A stretch of 64,000 nucleotides of DNA from CAWKGV01 sp963849305 (GCA_963849305.1 CAWKGV010000002.1:434001-498000); one strand, 5' to 3'. Shown: positions 19,278-28,499, counted from the first letter of the stretch. The notes: generated by a model from the letters alone, not told the origin. Program-made: numbers and translations.

Positions 19278-20981
19278 ATGAAGAAGCTGATCAACGATCC
19301 GCGCCGGGTCGTGCCCGAGATGCTGGAGGGCTTGGCCGCGATCGCGCCCGGTCTTGCTCTGCTCGAGGGTATGAATGTCGTTGTGCGCGCGGACGCGCCC
19401 ATACCGGGGGAGGTGGCGCTGATCTCCGGCGGCGGTGCCGGTCACGAGCCGGCCCATGCTGGGTATGTCGGGGCCGGCATGCTCACCGCCGCCGTCTCCG
19501 GCGAGGTCTTCACCTCTCCGAGCACGGACGCGGTGCTTGCGGCGATCCGCGCCGTCAGCAGCGGGGCCGGCGTGCTACTGATCGTGAAGAACTATACCGG
19601 AGACCGGCTGAATTTTGGCTTGGCCGCCGAGGTCGCGCGCGCCGAGGGCATCCAGGTCGAAATGGTAATCGTCGGCGACGATGTGGCGCTGGAGGCGGGC
19701 GGCGCCCATGCCGGAAGACGGGGCCTCGCCGGCACGGTGCTGATCCACAAGGTGGCCGGCGCGGCGGCAGCCGCCGGGCTGTCGCTCGCCGAGGTGAAGC
19801 GCGAGGCGGAGGCAGCGATCCTGGCGCTCGGCACAATGGGCGTCGCGCTCACGCCTTGCACTGTCCCCGCCGCCGGCCAGCCGGGGTTCAACCTGGCCGA
19901 CGACGAGATCGAGCTAGGCCTCGGCATTCACGGCGAGCCGGGCATCCGCCGCGAGCACATGACCTCCGCCGATGCGCTGGTGCGGGAGATGCTGGACCGA
20001 ATCACCCGCGACCTCGGGCTGGCTTCGGGCGAGCCCGTCGCATTGCTGGTGAACGGCCTGGGCGGCACGCCGGCAATGGAGCTGGCGCTGATCGCCCGCA
20101 GCGCGGTCGCTCACCTCGTCGGCCTCGGCGTCGCCGTGGAGCGGGCATGGGCCGGCTCGTTCCTGACGGCGCTGGAGATGGCGGGCTGCTCGCTCTCCCT
20201 GCTTCGGCTCGACGAAACGCGGCTTGCCCGCCTCGATGCCCCGACACTGGCACTGGCGTGGCCTGGCCCGGCCGCTGCCACAGCCAGGCTCGACCGTCCT
20301 CGGCGCCCGGTCCCAGCGGCCGCGCCGCTCCCGCCGGCGCACGCAGCGCAGGATATGCCGCTCGTCCATGCTGTTCGGGCGATCTATGCGGCTCTGCACC
20401 GCCAAGAGCGACGGCTGACGGAACTCGATCAGGCGGTCGGGGATGGCGATCTCGGCACCAGCCTTGCGCGGGGAGCCGAGGCAGTGACACGCGAGCTGCC
20501 GGGTTACGATTTTTCATCCCCCGCCGCAGCGCTGCGCGGGATCGCCGGCACGGTCATGAACGCCCTCGGCGGCACCTCCGGGCCGCTCTACGCCGCCCTG
20601 CTGTTGCGCGCCGCGGCCTCGCTCGAGGGCATTGCCGCGCCAGCGCCGCGCGATTGGGCAGCGGCGTTGCAGGCTGGCATCCGGGCGGTGGCCGAGCTGG
20701 GCGGGGCGGAGCCGGGCGACCGGACCATGCTGGATGCGCTGTACCCCGCCTCGGCGGCCTTGCGGCAGGCACTGGCGGACGGCGCTCCGCCTGTGAATGC
20801 GCTGTGCCGGGCCATCTCCGCCGCCCGCGAGGGTGCGGCGGGCACGGCGCGTATCCCGGCCCGGCGCGGCCGCAGCAGCTATCTCGGCGGACGCGCGATC
20901 GGCCATCCGGACCCCGGCGCCGAGGCGGTCGTCGTGTGGCTGGAAGCATTGCGCGCGGCCGAAGCAGGAGCATCGACATAA
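19278..20981 (+). CDS. DhaK-DhaL dihydroxyacetone-type kinase
   Basis: ATP-dependent kinase of dihydroxyacetone or a related ketose such as erythrulose. Residues 1-330 form the DhaK domain, with SGGGAGHEPAHAGYVG and the substrate-binding His218 in LGIHGEPGI. Residues from about 356 form DhaL, with the metal-nucleotide loop DQAVGDGDLGTSLARG. At 567 residues it is the single-chain ATP-dependent form rather than the PTS-dependent form. Its position between an RbsABC-type importer, a second importer and epimerase genes points to phosphorylation of an imported three- or four-carbon keto sugar. The exact substrate cannot be read from sequence. Confidence 0.88.
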   Translation: MKKLINDPRRVVPEMLEGLAAIAPGLALLEGMNVVVRADAPIPGEVALISGGGAGHEPAHAGYVGAGMLTAAVSGEVFTSPSTDAVLAAIRAVSSGAGVLLIVKNYTGDRLNFGLAAEVARAEGIQVEMVIVGDDVALEAGGAHAGRRGLAGTVLIHKVAGAAAAAGLSLAEVKREAEAAILALGTMGVALTPCTVPAAGQPGFNLADDEIELGLGIHGEPGIRREHMTSADALVREMLDRITRDLGLASGEPVALLVNGLGGTPAMELALIARSAVAHLVGLGVAVERAWAGSFLTALEMAGCSLSLLRLDETRLARLDAPTLALAWPGPAAATARLDRPRRPVPAAAPLPPAHAAQDMPLVHAVRAIYAALHRQERRLTELDQAVGDGDLGTSLARGAEAVTRELPGYDFSSPAAALRGIAGTVMNALGGTSGPLYAALLLRAAASLEGIAAPAPRDWAAALQAGIRAVAELGGAEPGDRTMLDALYPASAALRQALADGAPPVNALCRAISAAREGAAGTARIPARRGRSSYLGGRAIGHPDPGAEAVVVWLEALRAAEAGAST

Positions 20982-21038
20982 GGACCATCAAGGGATCGGC
21001 CATCCTTACCTCGCCCAGTTCGCCGGGGATGCGCCACC
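20976..21038 (+). pseudogene. 60-base remnant of a sugar epimerase 5' end
   Basis: Bases around the DhaK-DhaL stop codon match the start of the intact epimerase gene at 30208-30270: both read ACAT(A/G)AGGACCATCAAGGG and later CCCAGTTCGC. The original ATG is ATA here and supplies the TAA stop of the kinase gene. A small indel then breaks the frame that would encode AQFAGDA. The rest of the gene is missing, replaced by the leader of the next ABC transporter. It indicates that an epimerase gene once followed the kinase directly. Confidence 0.6.
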
Positions 21039-21146
21039 GCGGGAACGCCACGCTCTCGGCCCGGCCGATGTTGACCGGGGCCGAGAGCGCCCATAAAACT
21101 CTGCTCGCGGATTTGTGCAGAACAAATGAACCGGCCCGGAGGAAAC

Positions 21147-22625
21147 ATGTTTGGCAACGCATCGAAGTTTGGCGCCGATCGGCTCACCCGACGTAAGCTG
21201 ATCCACGGCTCCGCCGCGCTCGGCGCCGCCTCGCTCGCTTGCCCGAAATACGTGTTCTCGCAAACCGAGCGCAACCACCCCCTGGCCGGCAAGTCGATCC
21301 ATATGTCCATTTTGGGGGTCGCCGGATGGTTGCCGAGCAGCCTCAGCGTTGACATGTCGCCCGAGTTCGCGCGTTACGCTAAGGGCAAGTATGGCTACGA
21401 CGTGAGTTTCTCGTTCGCCGGGGCACCGTTCGGGGCGCTATTCCAGAAAGGGGCCACCTCCTTCGCGACGCATAGCCAAGAGTACAACATCATGATCAGC
21501 GACAGCCAGTGGCTGGGCGCGCTAGCCACGCCGCACTGGATCGTCAAGCTGAACGACATCATCGCCAAGAACCCGGATCTCAACATCGAATGGTACGCCC
21601 CGGTGATCCGCGCGGCGTATCAGGTCTATCCCGACGGCAGCGACAATCTTTGGGGCTTTCCTCAAGTCGGCGACATCATCGGCATCTTTGTCCGCAAGGA
21701 CATGCTGGAGGCGCCCGGCGAGGCGGAGGCGTTCCAGAAGCAGCACGGTCGCAAGCTGCCGATGACATGGGAGGACTGGGAGGCGCTCGATTTCGAGCAA
21801 TGGCGCGACGTGATGGCATTCTTCAACCGGCCGGAGAAGGGCTACCACGGCATCGCCATGCAGTATTCGCGCGAATACGACGCATGCAGCTGCCCGACGA
21901 TGTCGTTCATGCGCAGCAAGGGCGGGGACATCTGGAACCCCAAGACCGGGCAGGTCCAGGGCATCTACGACACGCCTTCGAACGCCGAGGCGCTCGAACA
22001 GTACAAGTCCATGCTGAAGTACAACCCGCCCGGCGCGCTGAACTACTTCATCGCCGAAGTGGTCGATGCGTTCACCAAGGGCAAGGTCTTCGCCGCCTGG
22101 CAGTGGGTCGCCACGGGTGCGACGATGATCCCGAAGGAACTCGCCGGAAAGGTGATGGTCGTGCCGCCGCCCTCGTTCAAGGACAAGAGCGGCAAACTGA
22201 ACCGCAACTACATCATTGGCGGCCAGCCCTGGGTTATTAATGCGTTCAACGATCCCGAGCACATGCAGGTCGCGATCGACTTCATGAAGTGGTGGTACTT
22301 GCCGGAAACCTCGCGGGAATACCTGAAGCGGGGCGGAATGCCCTGCGACAAAGCGACGCTCAGCGCGGCAGGATTCGACGACATTTATCCGTGGAACCGC
22401 ACGTATAAGTACATGCTCAAGCACAGCAGCGATTTCTGGCACGACCCGAAATATTCGGAGATGCTGTCGGTCCAGCAGGAAGCGTTCACCGGTTACATGG
22501 CGGGCCAGGTGAAGGATCCGATGCACGCGCTGCAATATGTCGCCTGCAAGCAGCAGGCGATCCTCTACGACGAGGGTGTCGCCGAAAAGGCGCCGACCAG
22601 CGCCTGCTCGGGCATTGTGCTGTAG
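21147..22625 (+). CDS. extracellular solute-binding protein, Tat-exported
   Basis: Periplasmic binding protein of the six-gene importer that follows. The ATG at 21147 has CGGAGGAAAC in front and is preferred over an upstream in-frame ATG. The N-terminus contains LTRRKLIHGSAALGAASLA, a twin-arginine signal. The mature protein is about 460 residues, with the family-1 look of sugar or polyol binders (WYLPETSREYLKRGGMPCDK near the C-terminus). Six Trp/Tyr-rich stretches suggest a carbohydrate ligand. It ends four bases before the first permease gene. Confidence 0.85.
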   Translation: MFGNASKFGADRLTRRKLIHGSAALGAASLACPKYVFSQTERNHPLAGKSIHMSILGVAGWLPSSLSVDMSPEFARYAKGKYGYDVSFSFAGAPFGALFQKGATSFATHSQEYNIMISDSQWLGALATPHWIVKLNDIIAKNPDLNIEWYAPVIRAAYQVYPDGSDNLWGFPQVGDIIGIFVRKDMLEAPGEAEAFQKQHGRKLPMTWEDWEALDFEQWRDVMAFFNRPEKGYHGIAMQYSREYDACSCPTMSFMRSKGGDIWNPKTGQVQGIYDTPSNAEALEQYKSMLKYNPPGALNYFIAEVVDAFTKGKVFAAWQWVATGATMIPKELAGKVMVVPPPSFKDKSGKLNRNYIIGGQPWVINAFNDPEHMQVAIDFMKWWYLPETSREYLKRGGMPCDKATLSAAGFDDIYPWNRTYKYMLKHSSDFWHDPKYSEMLSVQQEAFTGYMAGQVKDPMHALQYVACKQQAILYDEGVAEKAPTSACSGIVL

Positions 22626-22629
22626 CCGC

Positions 22630-23607
22630 ATGGCAGGCGACGCAAGAGCAGTCGCGCCCCTCCCCTCGGGGAGCGCCGGTACGTTTGCGCCGGCGCGCGG
22701 TCCGCGCCTCACGGACTTCCTGGGCCGGCGGGAGGTGCTGCCGCTGCTCCTGCTCATGCCAGTCCTGGTGTTCTTCATCGTCTGGAACGTGATCCCGACG
22801 TTGTGGCTGCTCGGGCTCGGCTTCTACCGGTTCTCGCTCACCAGCGGTCGGCCCCCGCTATTCGCCGGCGTCTACAACTACGCGAGCATCCTGAACGATG
22901 CCGAGGTGTGGTTCGACCTGAGCCGCACCTTTGTCTTCGTTTTTCTCGCGGTGAGCATCGAAACCGGGCTCGGCTTATTGCTCGGGCTGCTGTTCTGGAA
23001 CAGCCACAAGCTGCCGGGACGGCGGATCGCGCTGACCCTGCTGTTCTCGCCCATGGTCGTCACCCCGGTCGCTAGCGGCACCTTCTGGCGCCTGATCTAC
23101 GATCCGACGTTCGGCATCCTGAACAGCGCCATCCGAGGTCTCGGCTTCCATTCGGTGGCATTCCTGCAAGAGTCCGCGACGGCGTTCGGCGCCGTGCTGG
23201 CCGTGGACGTGTGGATGTGGACGCCGTTCATGGTGCTGATGACGCTCGCTGCACTGGGCTCGGTCCCAAAGGCGGAACTGGAGGCGGCGGAGGTCGATCG
23301 GCTGCCCTGGCACCAGCGCCTGCGGCTCGTGGTGCTGCACCACGGCAAGTTCATCCTGATGCTGGGCATCCTGCTGCGCACCATCGACGCGTTCAAAACC
23401 ATGGACCTGATCTACGACATGACCTATGGCGGCCCCGGCTCGGCGACCCAGCTCGTTGCAATGACGCTGTACCGGCGCGCCTTCGAGGCGATGAATCTTG
23501 GTTGGTCCTCGGCTTTGGCCGTGATCCTGCTGCTGATCTCGATCGCCTTCACGGCGACCTTCATTTTCGTGCTGCACTCGCGCGAGCGAGGGGCGGAGGC
23601 AGCATGA
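22630..23607 (+). CDS. ABC transporter permease 1 (MalF/UgpA type)
   Basis: First membrane subunit of the importer. The ATG at 22630 lies four bases after the binding-protein stop. The 325-residue product has a Pro-rich cytoplasmic start, then six hydrophobic segments. The ATPase-contact loop (EAA-type) is seen at AELEAAEVDRLPWHQRLR, near residue 215. Its stop overlaps the next permease start (ATGA), which fixes the start of that gene. Substrate unknown; by family it imports sugars, polyols or their phosphates. Confidence 0.88.
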   Translation: MAGDARAVAPLPSGSAGTFAPARGPRLTDFLGRREVLPLLLLMPVLVFFIVWNVIPTLWLLGLGFYRFSLTSGRPPLFAGVYNYASILNDAEVWFDLSRTFVFVFLAVSIETGLGLLLGLLFWNSHKLPGRRIALTLLFSPMVVTPVASGTFWRLIYDPTFGILNSAIRGLGFHSVAFLQESATAFGAVLAVDVWMWTPFMVLMTLAALGSVPKAELEAAEVDRLPWHQRLRLVVLHHGKFILMLGILLRTIDAFKTMDLIYDMTYGGPGSATQLVAMTLYRRAFEAMNLGWSSALAVILLLISIAFTATFIFVLHSRERGAEAA

Positions 23608-24428
23608 ACTGGCGCCAGCACCTGTATCACGCCGTTCTATGGCTCGTGGCGCTGATCTTCTTCGCCCCGATCCTGTGGATCGTGCTCTCGTCGTTCAAGA
23701 CCGCCGACCAGATCCTCGCCGTTCCGCCGCTCTTCGTCTTCCGCCCGACGCTCGCGAACTACGCCAACCTGTTCGCCCGCGCCTCGTTCCTGCATTCGCT
23801 GATCAACAGCGTGATCCTCTCGGTTTGCGCCGTCATCGTCGCCGTCGCCGTCTCCTTCCTCGCCGCCTTCGCGTTCGCCCGCTTTCGGCCGGCCGGCACC
23901 AATTTCCTAATGTTCCTGCTACTCTCGATCAGGATGCTGCCTGGCTCCGCCGCGGTGCTGCCGGTTTTCCTGATGTACGTGGCGTTCGGCTGGAAGGACA
24001 GCTTTGGCGGCATGATCCTGTTCTACGCCATGTTCTCGATCCCGTTCTCGGTCTGGATCCTCAAAGGCTTTATCGACGGCGTGTCCCAGCGATTCGACGA
24101 GACCGGGCTAGTGAACGGCGCTTCCTGGCTCGGCATCATCGTGAAGCTGATCTTCCCGCAGGTCTTCCCCGGCGTCGTCGCGGCCTTGATCTTCAACTTC
24201 ATATTCGTCTGGAACGAGTTTCTGTTCGACTACATCATCGGCGGCATCCGCACCCAGAACATCCCCGTTATCCTCGCGAGCGGCCTCTATTCCAACGGCG
24301 GCGTCGATTGGACCTTCATCTCCGCGCTGACCACGGTGTACATTCTGCCGCCGATCCTGGCCGTGTATTTCTTCCAGCGTTACCTGCTGGTGGGGATGAC
24401 GTTCGGCACCGTGCGCGGGGAGGTCTGA
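23604..24428 (+). CDS. ABC transporter permease 2 (MalG/UgpE type)
   Basis: Second membrane subunit, 274 residues, six hydrophobic segments. The EAA-type loop is QRFDETGLVNGASWLGIIVK near residue 165, with conserved Gly nine residues after Glu. Translationally coupled to permease 1 by a four-base overlap. It carries IRMLPGSAAVLPVFLMY in the middle of the chain, typical of the MalG group. A three-base gap separates it from the small membrane protein gene. Confidence 0.88.
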   Translation: MNWRQHLYHAVLWLVALIFFAPILWIVLSSFKTADQILAVPPLFVFRPTLANYANLFARASFLHSLINSVILSVCAVIVAVAVSFLAAFAFARFRPAGTNFLMFLLLSIRMLPGSAAVLPVFLMYVAFGWKDSFGGMILFYAMFSIPFSVWILKGFIDGVSQRFDETGLVNGASWLGIIVKLIFPQVFPGVVAALIFNFIFVWNEFLFDYIIGGIRTQNIPVILASGLYSNGGVDWTFISALTTVYILPPILAVYFFQRYLLVGMTFGTVRGEV

Positions 24429-24431
24429 GGC

Positions 24432-24710
24432 GTGCGACGGGGCATCGTCCCGCGGCTCGAACTTGCCCTCATCACCGTCATGTGCGTGGGTTTCGTGCTC
24501 ATCGCCCAGACTTGGAACTTCCGCCTCTATCAGTTCGGCCTACTCGCGATCATGGCGGCCACTGTCCTCAACATCGCGGTCGGGAACCTTCCGCGCCAAG
24601 CGAGGCCGGGGCGGGCGCTAGGGTTCACGCTGCTGATCCTTGCGATCGTGGCCGCGGTGTTTGGCCTCGGCATTCTGCTTGTCCCGGCCCTGGCGCGTCT
24701 GGGTCAATAG
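24432..24710 (+). CDS. small two- to three-helix membrane protein in ABC operon (92 aa)
   Basis: GTG start three bases after permease 2, stop four bases before the first ATPase gene, so clearly part of the operon. The product has hydrophobic segments at about 10-27, 33-51 and 62-88, with a short basic loop (NLPRQARPGR). Glycerol-type ABC importers of rhizobia also encode a small membrane protein of similar length at the same place, but I see no sequence match to that family. It may assist assembly or gating of the importer. No known domain. Confidence 0.7.
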   Translation: MRRGIVPRLELALITVMCVGFVLIAQTWNFRLYQFGLLAIMAATVLNIAVGNLPRQARPGRALGFTLLILAIVAAVFGLGILLVPALARLGQ

Positions 24711-24714
24711 CTCC

Positions 24715-25803
24715 ATGAGCCAGATCCGCCTTCAAGGCATCACCAAGGCATACGCGAACGAGCCAGTGCTCGCCGGAATCGATCTCGACATCGAGCCCGA
24801 GTGTCTCACTGTCTTCACCGGCGCGCCGGGCAGCGGCAAGTCGGTCCTGTTCCGCCTAATCGTCGGGCTCGAACGGCAGGATGCGGGGCGCATCCTGGTG
24901 GACGGGGCCGACATCACGCGACTTCCCGCGGCGCAGCGGACGATCGGCTATGTGCCGCAATCCTTCGCCCTGTTCCCCCATATGAGCGTGTTCGACAACG
25001 TGGCCTATCCGCTCAAGCTGCAAGGCGTCGCCCATGCCGAGGTAAAGCGGCGCGTGGCCCAGGCGGCCGAGCTGCTGCACATCACCAGATTACTGGACAA
25101 ACGCCCGAGCGAGCTGTCCGGGGGCGAGAAGCAGCGTTCCGCACTCGCCCGCGGCATCCTCAAGGACGCGCGCATCTTCGTTCTCGACGATCCCCTGGTC
25201 GGGCTGGACTTCAAGCTGCGCGAGGGCCTGATGGAAGACTTGGCGGACATGCGCGCGCAGCTCGGCGCCACGTTCCTGTACGCCACGGCCGATCCGCTGG
25301 AGGCACTGATCATGGCGGACCGTCTGGTGGTGCTGGACGGCGGACGCGTGGCCGACGCCAACAGCGTGGACGCGCTCTACGCCGAGCCGCGGCATCTGCG
25401 GGCGGCCGAGCTGGTGGGCTTTCCTCGCTGCAACATCATCCCCGGACGGCTCGAAGGCGGCATCTGCGCGACCGCGCTCCTGCGTTTTCCGCTCACGCTC
25501 GAGGGCGCCGCGTCGCCGGATGTTTCCGTCGTGATCCGCCCGGAGCATATCGTGTTCGCCGGAACCACGGCGCCGCCCTCCGACGCTCCCACCGGAGTCG
25601 GCACCGTGCGTCTGCTCGAGAATCTCGGCGCGGAATCGGTTGTGCATTTCGCCGCGGCCGGCGAGACGCTGGTGACCACGGCCCCAAGCCACGCCATCGC
25701 CCAGCTCGACCTGGGCGCCCCATATCCATATTTCCTGCGCATCGAGGGAATGCTGGTCTTCGACCGCCTGAGCGGCGCGCGGATCGGACACGGCCATGCC
25801 TGA
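24715..25803 (+). CDS. ABC transporter ATP-binding protein 1 (UgpC/MalK type)
   Basis: One of two ATPases for the importer, suggesting a heterodimeric motor. Walker A GAPGSGKSVLF, Q-loop region VPQSFALFPHMSV, signature LSGGEKQRSALARG and Walker B ARIFVLDDPLVGLD are present. The Walker B ends in Asp-Asp instead of Asp-Glu, so the catalytic Glu is replaced by Asp. The switch His is absent too: the usual THD appears as TAD (LYATADPLEAL). It may be the weaker ATPase of the pair. The C-terminal third is a regulatory OB-like domain with VVIRPEHI. Its end overlaps the next gene by eight bases. Confidence 0.88.
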   Translation: MSQIRLQGITKAYANEPVLAGIDLDIEPECLTVFTGAPGSGKSVLFRLIVGLERQDAGRILVDGADITRLPAAQRTIGYVPQSFALFPHMSVFDNVAYPLKLQGVAHAEVKRRVAQAAELLHITRLLDKRPSELSGGEKQRSALARGILKDARIFVLDDPLVGLDFKLREGLMEDLADMRAQLGATFLYATADPLEALIMADRLVVLDGGRVADANSVDALYAEPRHLRAAELVGFPRCNIIPGRLEGGICATALLRFPLTLEGAASPDVSVVIRPEHIVFAGTTAPPSDAPTGVGTVRLLENLGAESVVHFAAAGETLVTTAPSHAIAQLDLGAPYPYFLRIEGMLVFDRLSGARIGHGHA

Positions 25804-26893
25804 CATCCGGCTGAGCGGACTCACCCGCCGCTTCGGCGCCATCGCAGCCGTCAACGATGTGACCATGACCTTTCCCGAGGGCACGGTCACCTGCCTGCTC
25901 GGCCCCTCCGGGTGCGGCAAAACCACGCTGATGCGCATGATCGCGGGTCTGGAGACGCCGACCAGCGGCAGCATCGCCTTCGGCGAGCGCGACATGACGC
26001 CCCTGCCGACGCGCCGCCGCGATGTCGGCATGGTGTTTCAGTATCCCGTGATGTACCGAACGCTCACGGTGCGGGAAAACATCGACCTCGCCCTGCGGCA
26101 CGACCGTGCCTTCTCTCATGCCGACCGCCGCCAGCGGGTCGAAGAGGTGCTAGAGGTACTGCGGCTCGCTAACCACAGCAACCGGCACATGGCGGGGCTC
26201 GACATTGGCACGCGACAGAAGGTTGCGGTTGGACGCGCGATCGCCCGCAGTTGCGACGTGATCCTGTTCGACGAGCCGACGACCAACGTGGACGTTCACG
26301 CCAAGCTGCAACTGATCCGTGCCTTCAAGGAGTTCCGCACGCGGTTCCGCCAGACGATCATCTACGTCACCCATGACCAGACCGAGGCGATGACACTGGC
26401 TGACCAGATCGCGCTGATGCGCGACGGCGTGATCAGCCAGTGCAGCCCGCCGCGCGCCCTCTATGATCGGCCGGACAGCGAGTTCGGCGGCTGGTTCCTG
26501 GGCAACCCGGGCATGAACTTCGTCGAGCCGAGCGGCGAGCGCGACGGCGGGCTGGCCTTCGACATCTTCCCCTATAAGCTGGCGACGCCCGCGGGCGGTG
26601 CGGCGCGACTGCGCATCGGCATCCGCCCCGAATGCGTACAGGTGAGACCTGCCGGGGCATCCGGCACCGTTCCCGCGACGCTGCTACGCCGCGCCATCAC
26701 CATCGGCGGGCAGCGCCTGCTCACGCTGGCCGTCGGGCAGACCCGGCTCAAGGCGAAGATCGCGCCGGATCAGGCCGCCACGCTACCCGCGGACCTGGGT
26801 GTCGAATGCCCGCTGGACCACGTGATGCTGTTCCGCGACGATTTGCGCCTGCCGGAGGAGCCGCGGGCGCTGGCCCCGCGCGTCTCCGCCTGA
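25796..26893 (+). CDS. ABC transporter ATP-binding protein 2 with unusual signature motif
   Basis: The second ATPase. Walker A GPSGCGKTTLM, Q-loop VFQYPVMY, Walker B VILFDEPTTNVD and switch His in YVTHDQTEAM are intact. The signature loop, normally LSGGQ, reads LDIGTRQKVAVGRAI. As partner of an ATPase with Asp in place of Glu and no switch His, it makes a motor in which one composite site is probably much more active. This asymmetry is inferred from motifs. The C-terminal domain contains LRIGIRPECVQV. Last gene of the operon, followed at once by a hairpin. Confidence 0.88.
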   Translation: MPDIRLSGLTRRFGAIAAVNDVTMTFPEGTVTCLLGPSGCGKTTLMRMIAGLETPTSGSIAFGERDMTPLPTRRRDVGMVFQYPVMYRTLTVRENIDLALRHDRAFSHADRRQRVEEVLEVLRLANHSNRHMAGLDIGTRQKVAVGRAIARSCDVILFDEPTTNVDVHAKLQLIRAFKEFRTRFRQTIIYVTHDQTEAMTLADQIALMRDGVISQCSPPRALYDRPDSEFGGWFLGNPGMNFVEPSGERDGGLAFDIFPYKLATPAGGAARLRIGIRPECVQVRPAGASGTVPATLLRRAITIGGQRLLTLAVGQTRLKAKIAPDQAATLPADLGVECPLDHVMLFRDDLRLPEEPRALAPRVSA

Positions 26894-26898
26894 TCTCG

Positions 26899-26926
26899 CT
26901 CTTTGCGGCAGGGGTCGGGCAAAGAG
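26899..26926 (+). terminator. hairpin after ABC operon
   Basis: Perfect eight-base inverted repeat CTCTTTGC ... GCAAAGAG with a 12-base loop, starting five bases after the stop of the last transporter gene. There is no T run after it, as is common in GC-rich genomes, so termination efficiency is uncertain. Confidence 0.55.
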
Positions 26927-27024
26927 GTCGAGCACGATAGCAGAGCCGGTCGATCCAGCTGCTCAAATCCGCACACGACCGACACACGGTTGCGGCTGCT
27001 GTAGGTGGAGAGAGCCACAATTCG

Positions 27025-27753
27025 TTAGGGTATTTGTGGCAGTTCAACTAATGGGTCGCTAGATTTCCAATCCCGAAATGTCTGAGACATTGTAAAAGCA
27101 TGCCTTTTAAAATCCGCGGTGTAGTCCTCGTGCGTCTTTGCCCACCCAACAAAATGGTCCCATACACCTCCGGTGTGTCCAAGCAGATCGGATAGCAATA
27201 GTTGAGCGGTCAATTGGTCGCCTGTAAGTAACACTGTTCCAGTAGGAACCGGATGCCCGCCTAGTTCGCAGTGGAAGCCGTAATCTTTACCTCGAAATTT
27301 GCCTTCTGATGCCTTACGCAATTTCGCAGGTTTGAAAAATTCTTCTCGAATTTTGCGGTCACTCCGGAGCCAGCGTGCGGCATCTTGGTCGCGGGTTTCA
27401 AAGGCCCATGCGAGATATTCGATCTCGACAATTTGGCGCAATAGCGCCGCTCCTGCATAAGGACGACCTTTAGTCAGCAATTCGGCGCTTGCGGATATCA
27501 ATTGGCTGCCGATCCTAAGAAGGACGGACACTCCGACAACTTCATCACTGCCATATCGGAATGGCGACTTTCCTTCCTTCCGATCAGTTCCGTATAGGTA
27601 GCCGGCTACATGGAGCTGTGTTCCTACATCCGAGAAGACTTGCGAAGCAAACAACGCCAACTCTTTGCGAGTCGTCACAAGCTTCTGGTCGAGTGCAGCG
27701 GCAGAGACAGCGGCCCTGACTGCTTCGATATCGGTGCTCATTATCATGCTCAT
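27025..27753 (-). CDS. hypothetical protein (242 aa), possibly DUF5677-like
   Basis: A mainly helical soluble protein. Recognisable stretches are ELLTKGRPYAGAALLRQIVEI and EYLAWAFETRDQDAARWLR, which resemble DUF5677-type proteins of unknown function. ATG at 27753, with further ATGs at codons 3 and 5. Base composition is clearly lower in GC than the flanking ABC and epimerase genes, and the gene lies in the opposite direction to them. It belongs to a small insert at 27-29 kb that includes a tandem repeat, a PIN remnant and a DUF29 gene. Probably acquired. Confidence 0.6.
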   Translation of the reverse strand: MSMIMSTDIEAVRAAVSAAALDQKLVTTRKELALFASQVFSDVGTQLHVAGYLYGTDRKEGKSPFRYGSDEVVGVSVLLRIGSQLISASAELLTKGRPYAGAALLRQIVEIEYLAWAFETRDQDAARWLRSDRKIREEFFKPAKLRKASEGKFRGKDYGFHCELGGHPVPTGTVLLTGDQLTAQLLLSDLLGHTGGVWDHFVGWAKTHEDYTADFKRHAFTMSQTFRDWKSSDPLVELPQIP

Positions 27754-27754
27754 G

Positions 27755-27802
27755 AATGGTCTTACCAGCTAGGCCCGGAATGTTCTTACCAGCTAGGCCC
27801 GG
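27755..27802. repeat. 24-base tandem duplication
   Basis: Two adjacent copies, AATGGTCTTACCAGCTAGGC-CCGG and the same with one T for G, at 27755-27778 and 27779-27802. They sit just upstream of the minus-strand hypothetical gene, where they could alter its promoter spacing. Confidence 0.85.
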
Positions 27803-27958
27803 ATTCGCCACGTTGTGCCGCCACTAACCGGCGCAGGCACTCGAAAGGCGTATAACGTTCAGTATGGAAACTGGCGTAGGGCGGAATTTCGGATACTCTG
27901 CAGGTTGGCAGCCAACGTCCGCGTTCACCAGAAGCGATCATCAGACCGGCGGCCAACA

Positions 27959-28499
27959 TCAGACATCCGCGAACGGGTTGCGGATAACCGACCTCCCGGC
28001 GATCGCCCGTCCGTGCTGCATGTCCTCGGACAGCAGCGTCGAACAGCCTGCTCGAGAGCGGACGCAACGATCAGTGCGTCAAGGCGAACCCGTCCCGCCG
28101 AGCGATCTCCAGCGCCGCCTCGTGCGTTGCCACATTGATAGGGAGTGGTCCCGGGCACAAGGCCCTGAAAGCGTCCAGCGCTTCCATCACCTCGGTCCAA
28201 AACCAATTCAGCTTGCGACGCGCGATGTTGGCGAAGTTGTTCAGCACCTGCACGCTGATCGTGCTGTCTTTCGCGTGCAATTCCGTCGCGACGGCAGTAC
28301 GCGGATCGCCCGCCACCACCGCGGCCTGGCCCTCGCTCCACTGCGTGCTAGCCGCCTTGCGCCATGCCGCCCGCTCCGCTGCCGCGGCGGACAGGGTCTC
28401 AAGCGTGTGCACCCGCGCGGGCGTTGGTTTGAGGGCGTCCAGGAACTCGCTTCGCGCTTCCGCCTCGGGTGCGTGGGGATGGCAAGGTGCCCGGCTCAT
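27959..28499 (-). pseudogene. PIN-domain (VapC-type) toxin remnant
   Basis: VapC toxins are RNases with a PIN domain. Only the C-terminal two thirds is recognisable, spread over frames: STISVQVLNNFANIARRKL, NVATHEAALEIARRDGF, then one frame off DALIVASALEQ, and another shift to TLLSEDMQHGRAI and a final NPFADV before the TGA at 27959. These carry later acidic residues of the active site. The N-terminal strand with the first catalytic Asp is missing and replaced by unrelated Ala-rich sequence from the ATG at 28499. That ATG overlaps the stop of the DUF29 gene. No antitoxin gene was found next to it. Confidence 0.65.

Noticed and set aside
27786..28067. Minus-strand frame of 93 codons
   Set aside because: Its first part is the out-of-frame reading of the PIN-toxin C-terminus and the remainder has no recognisable features.
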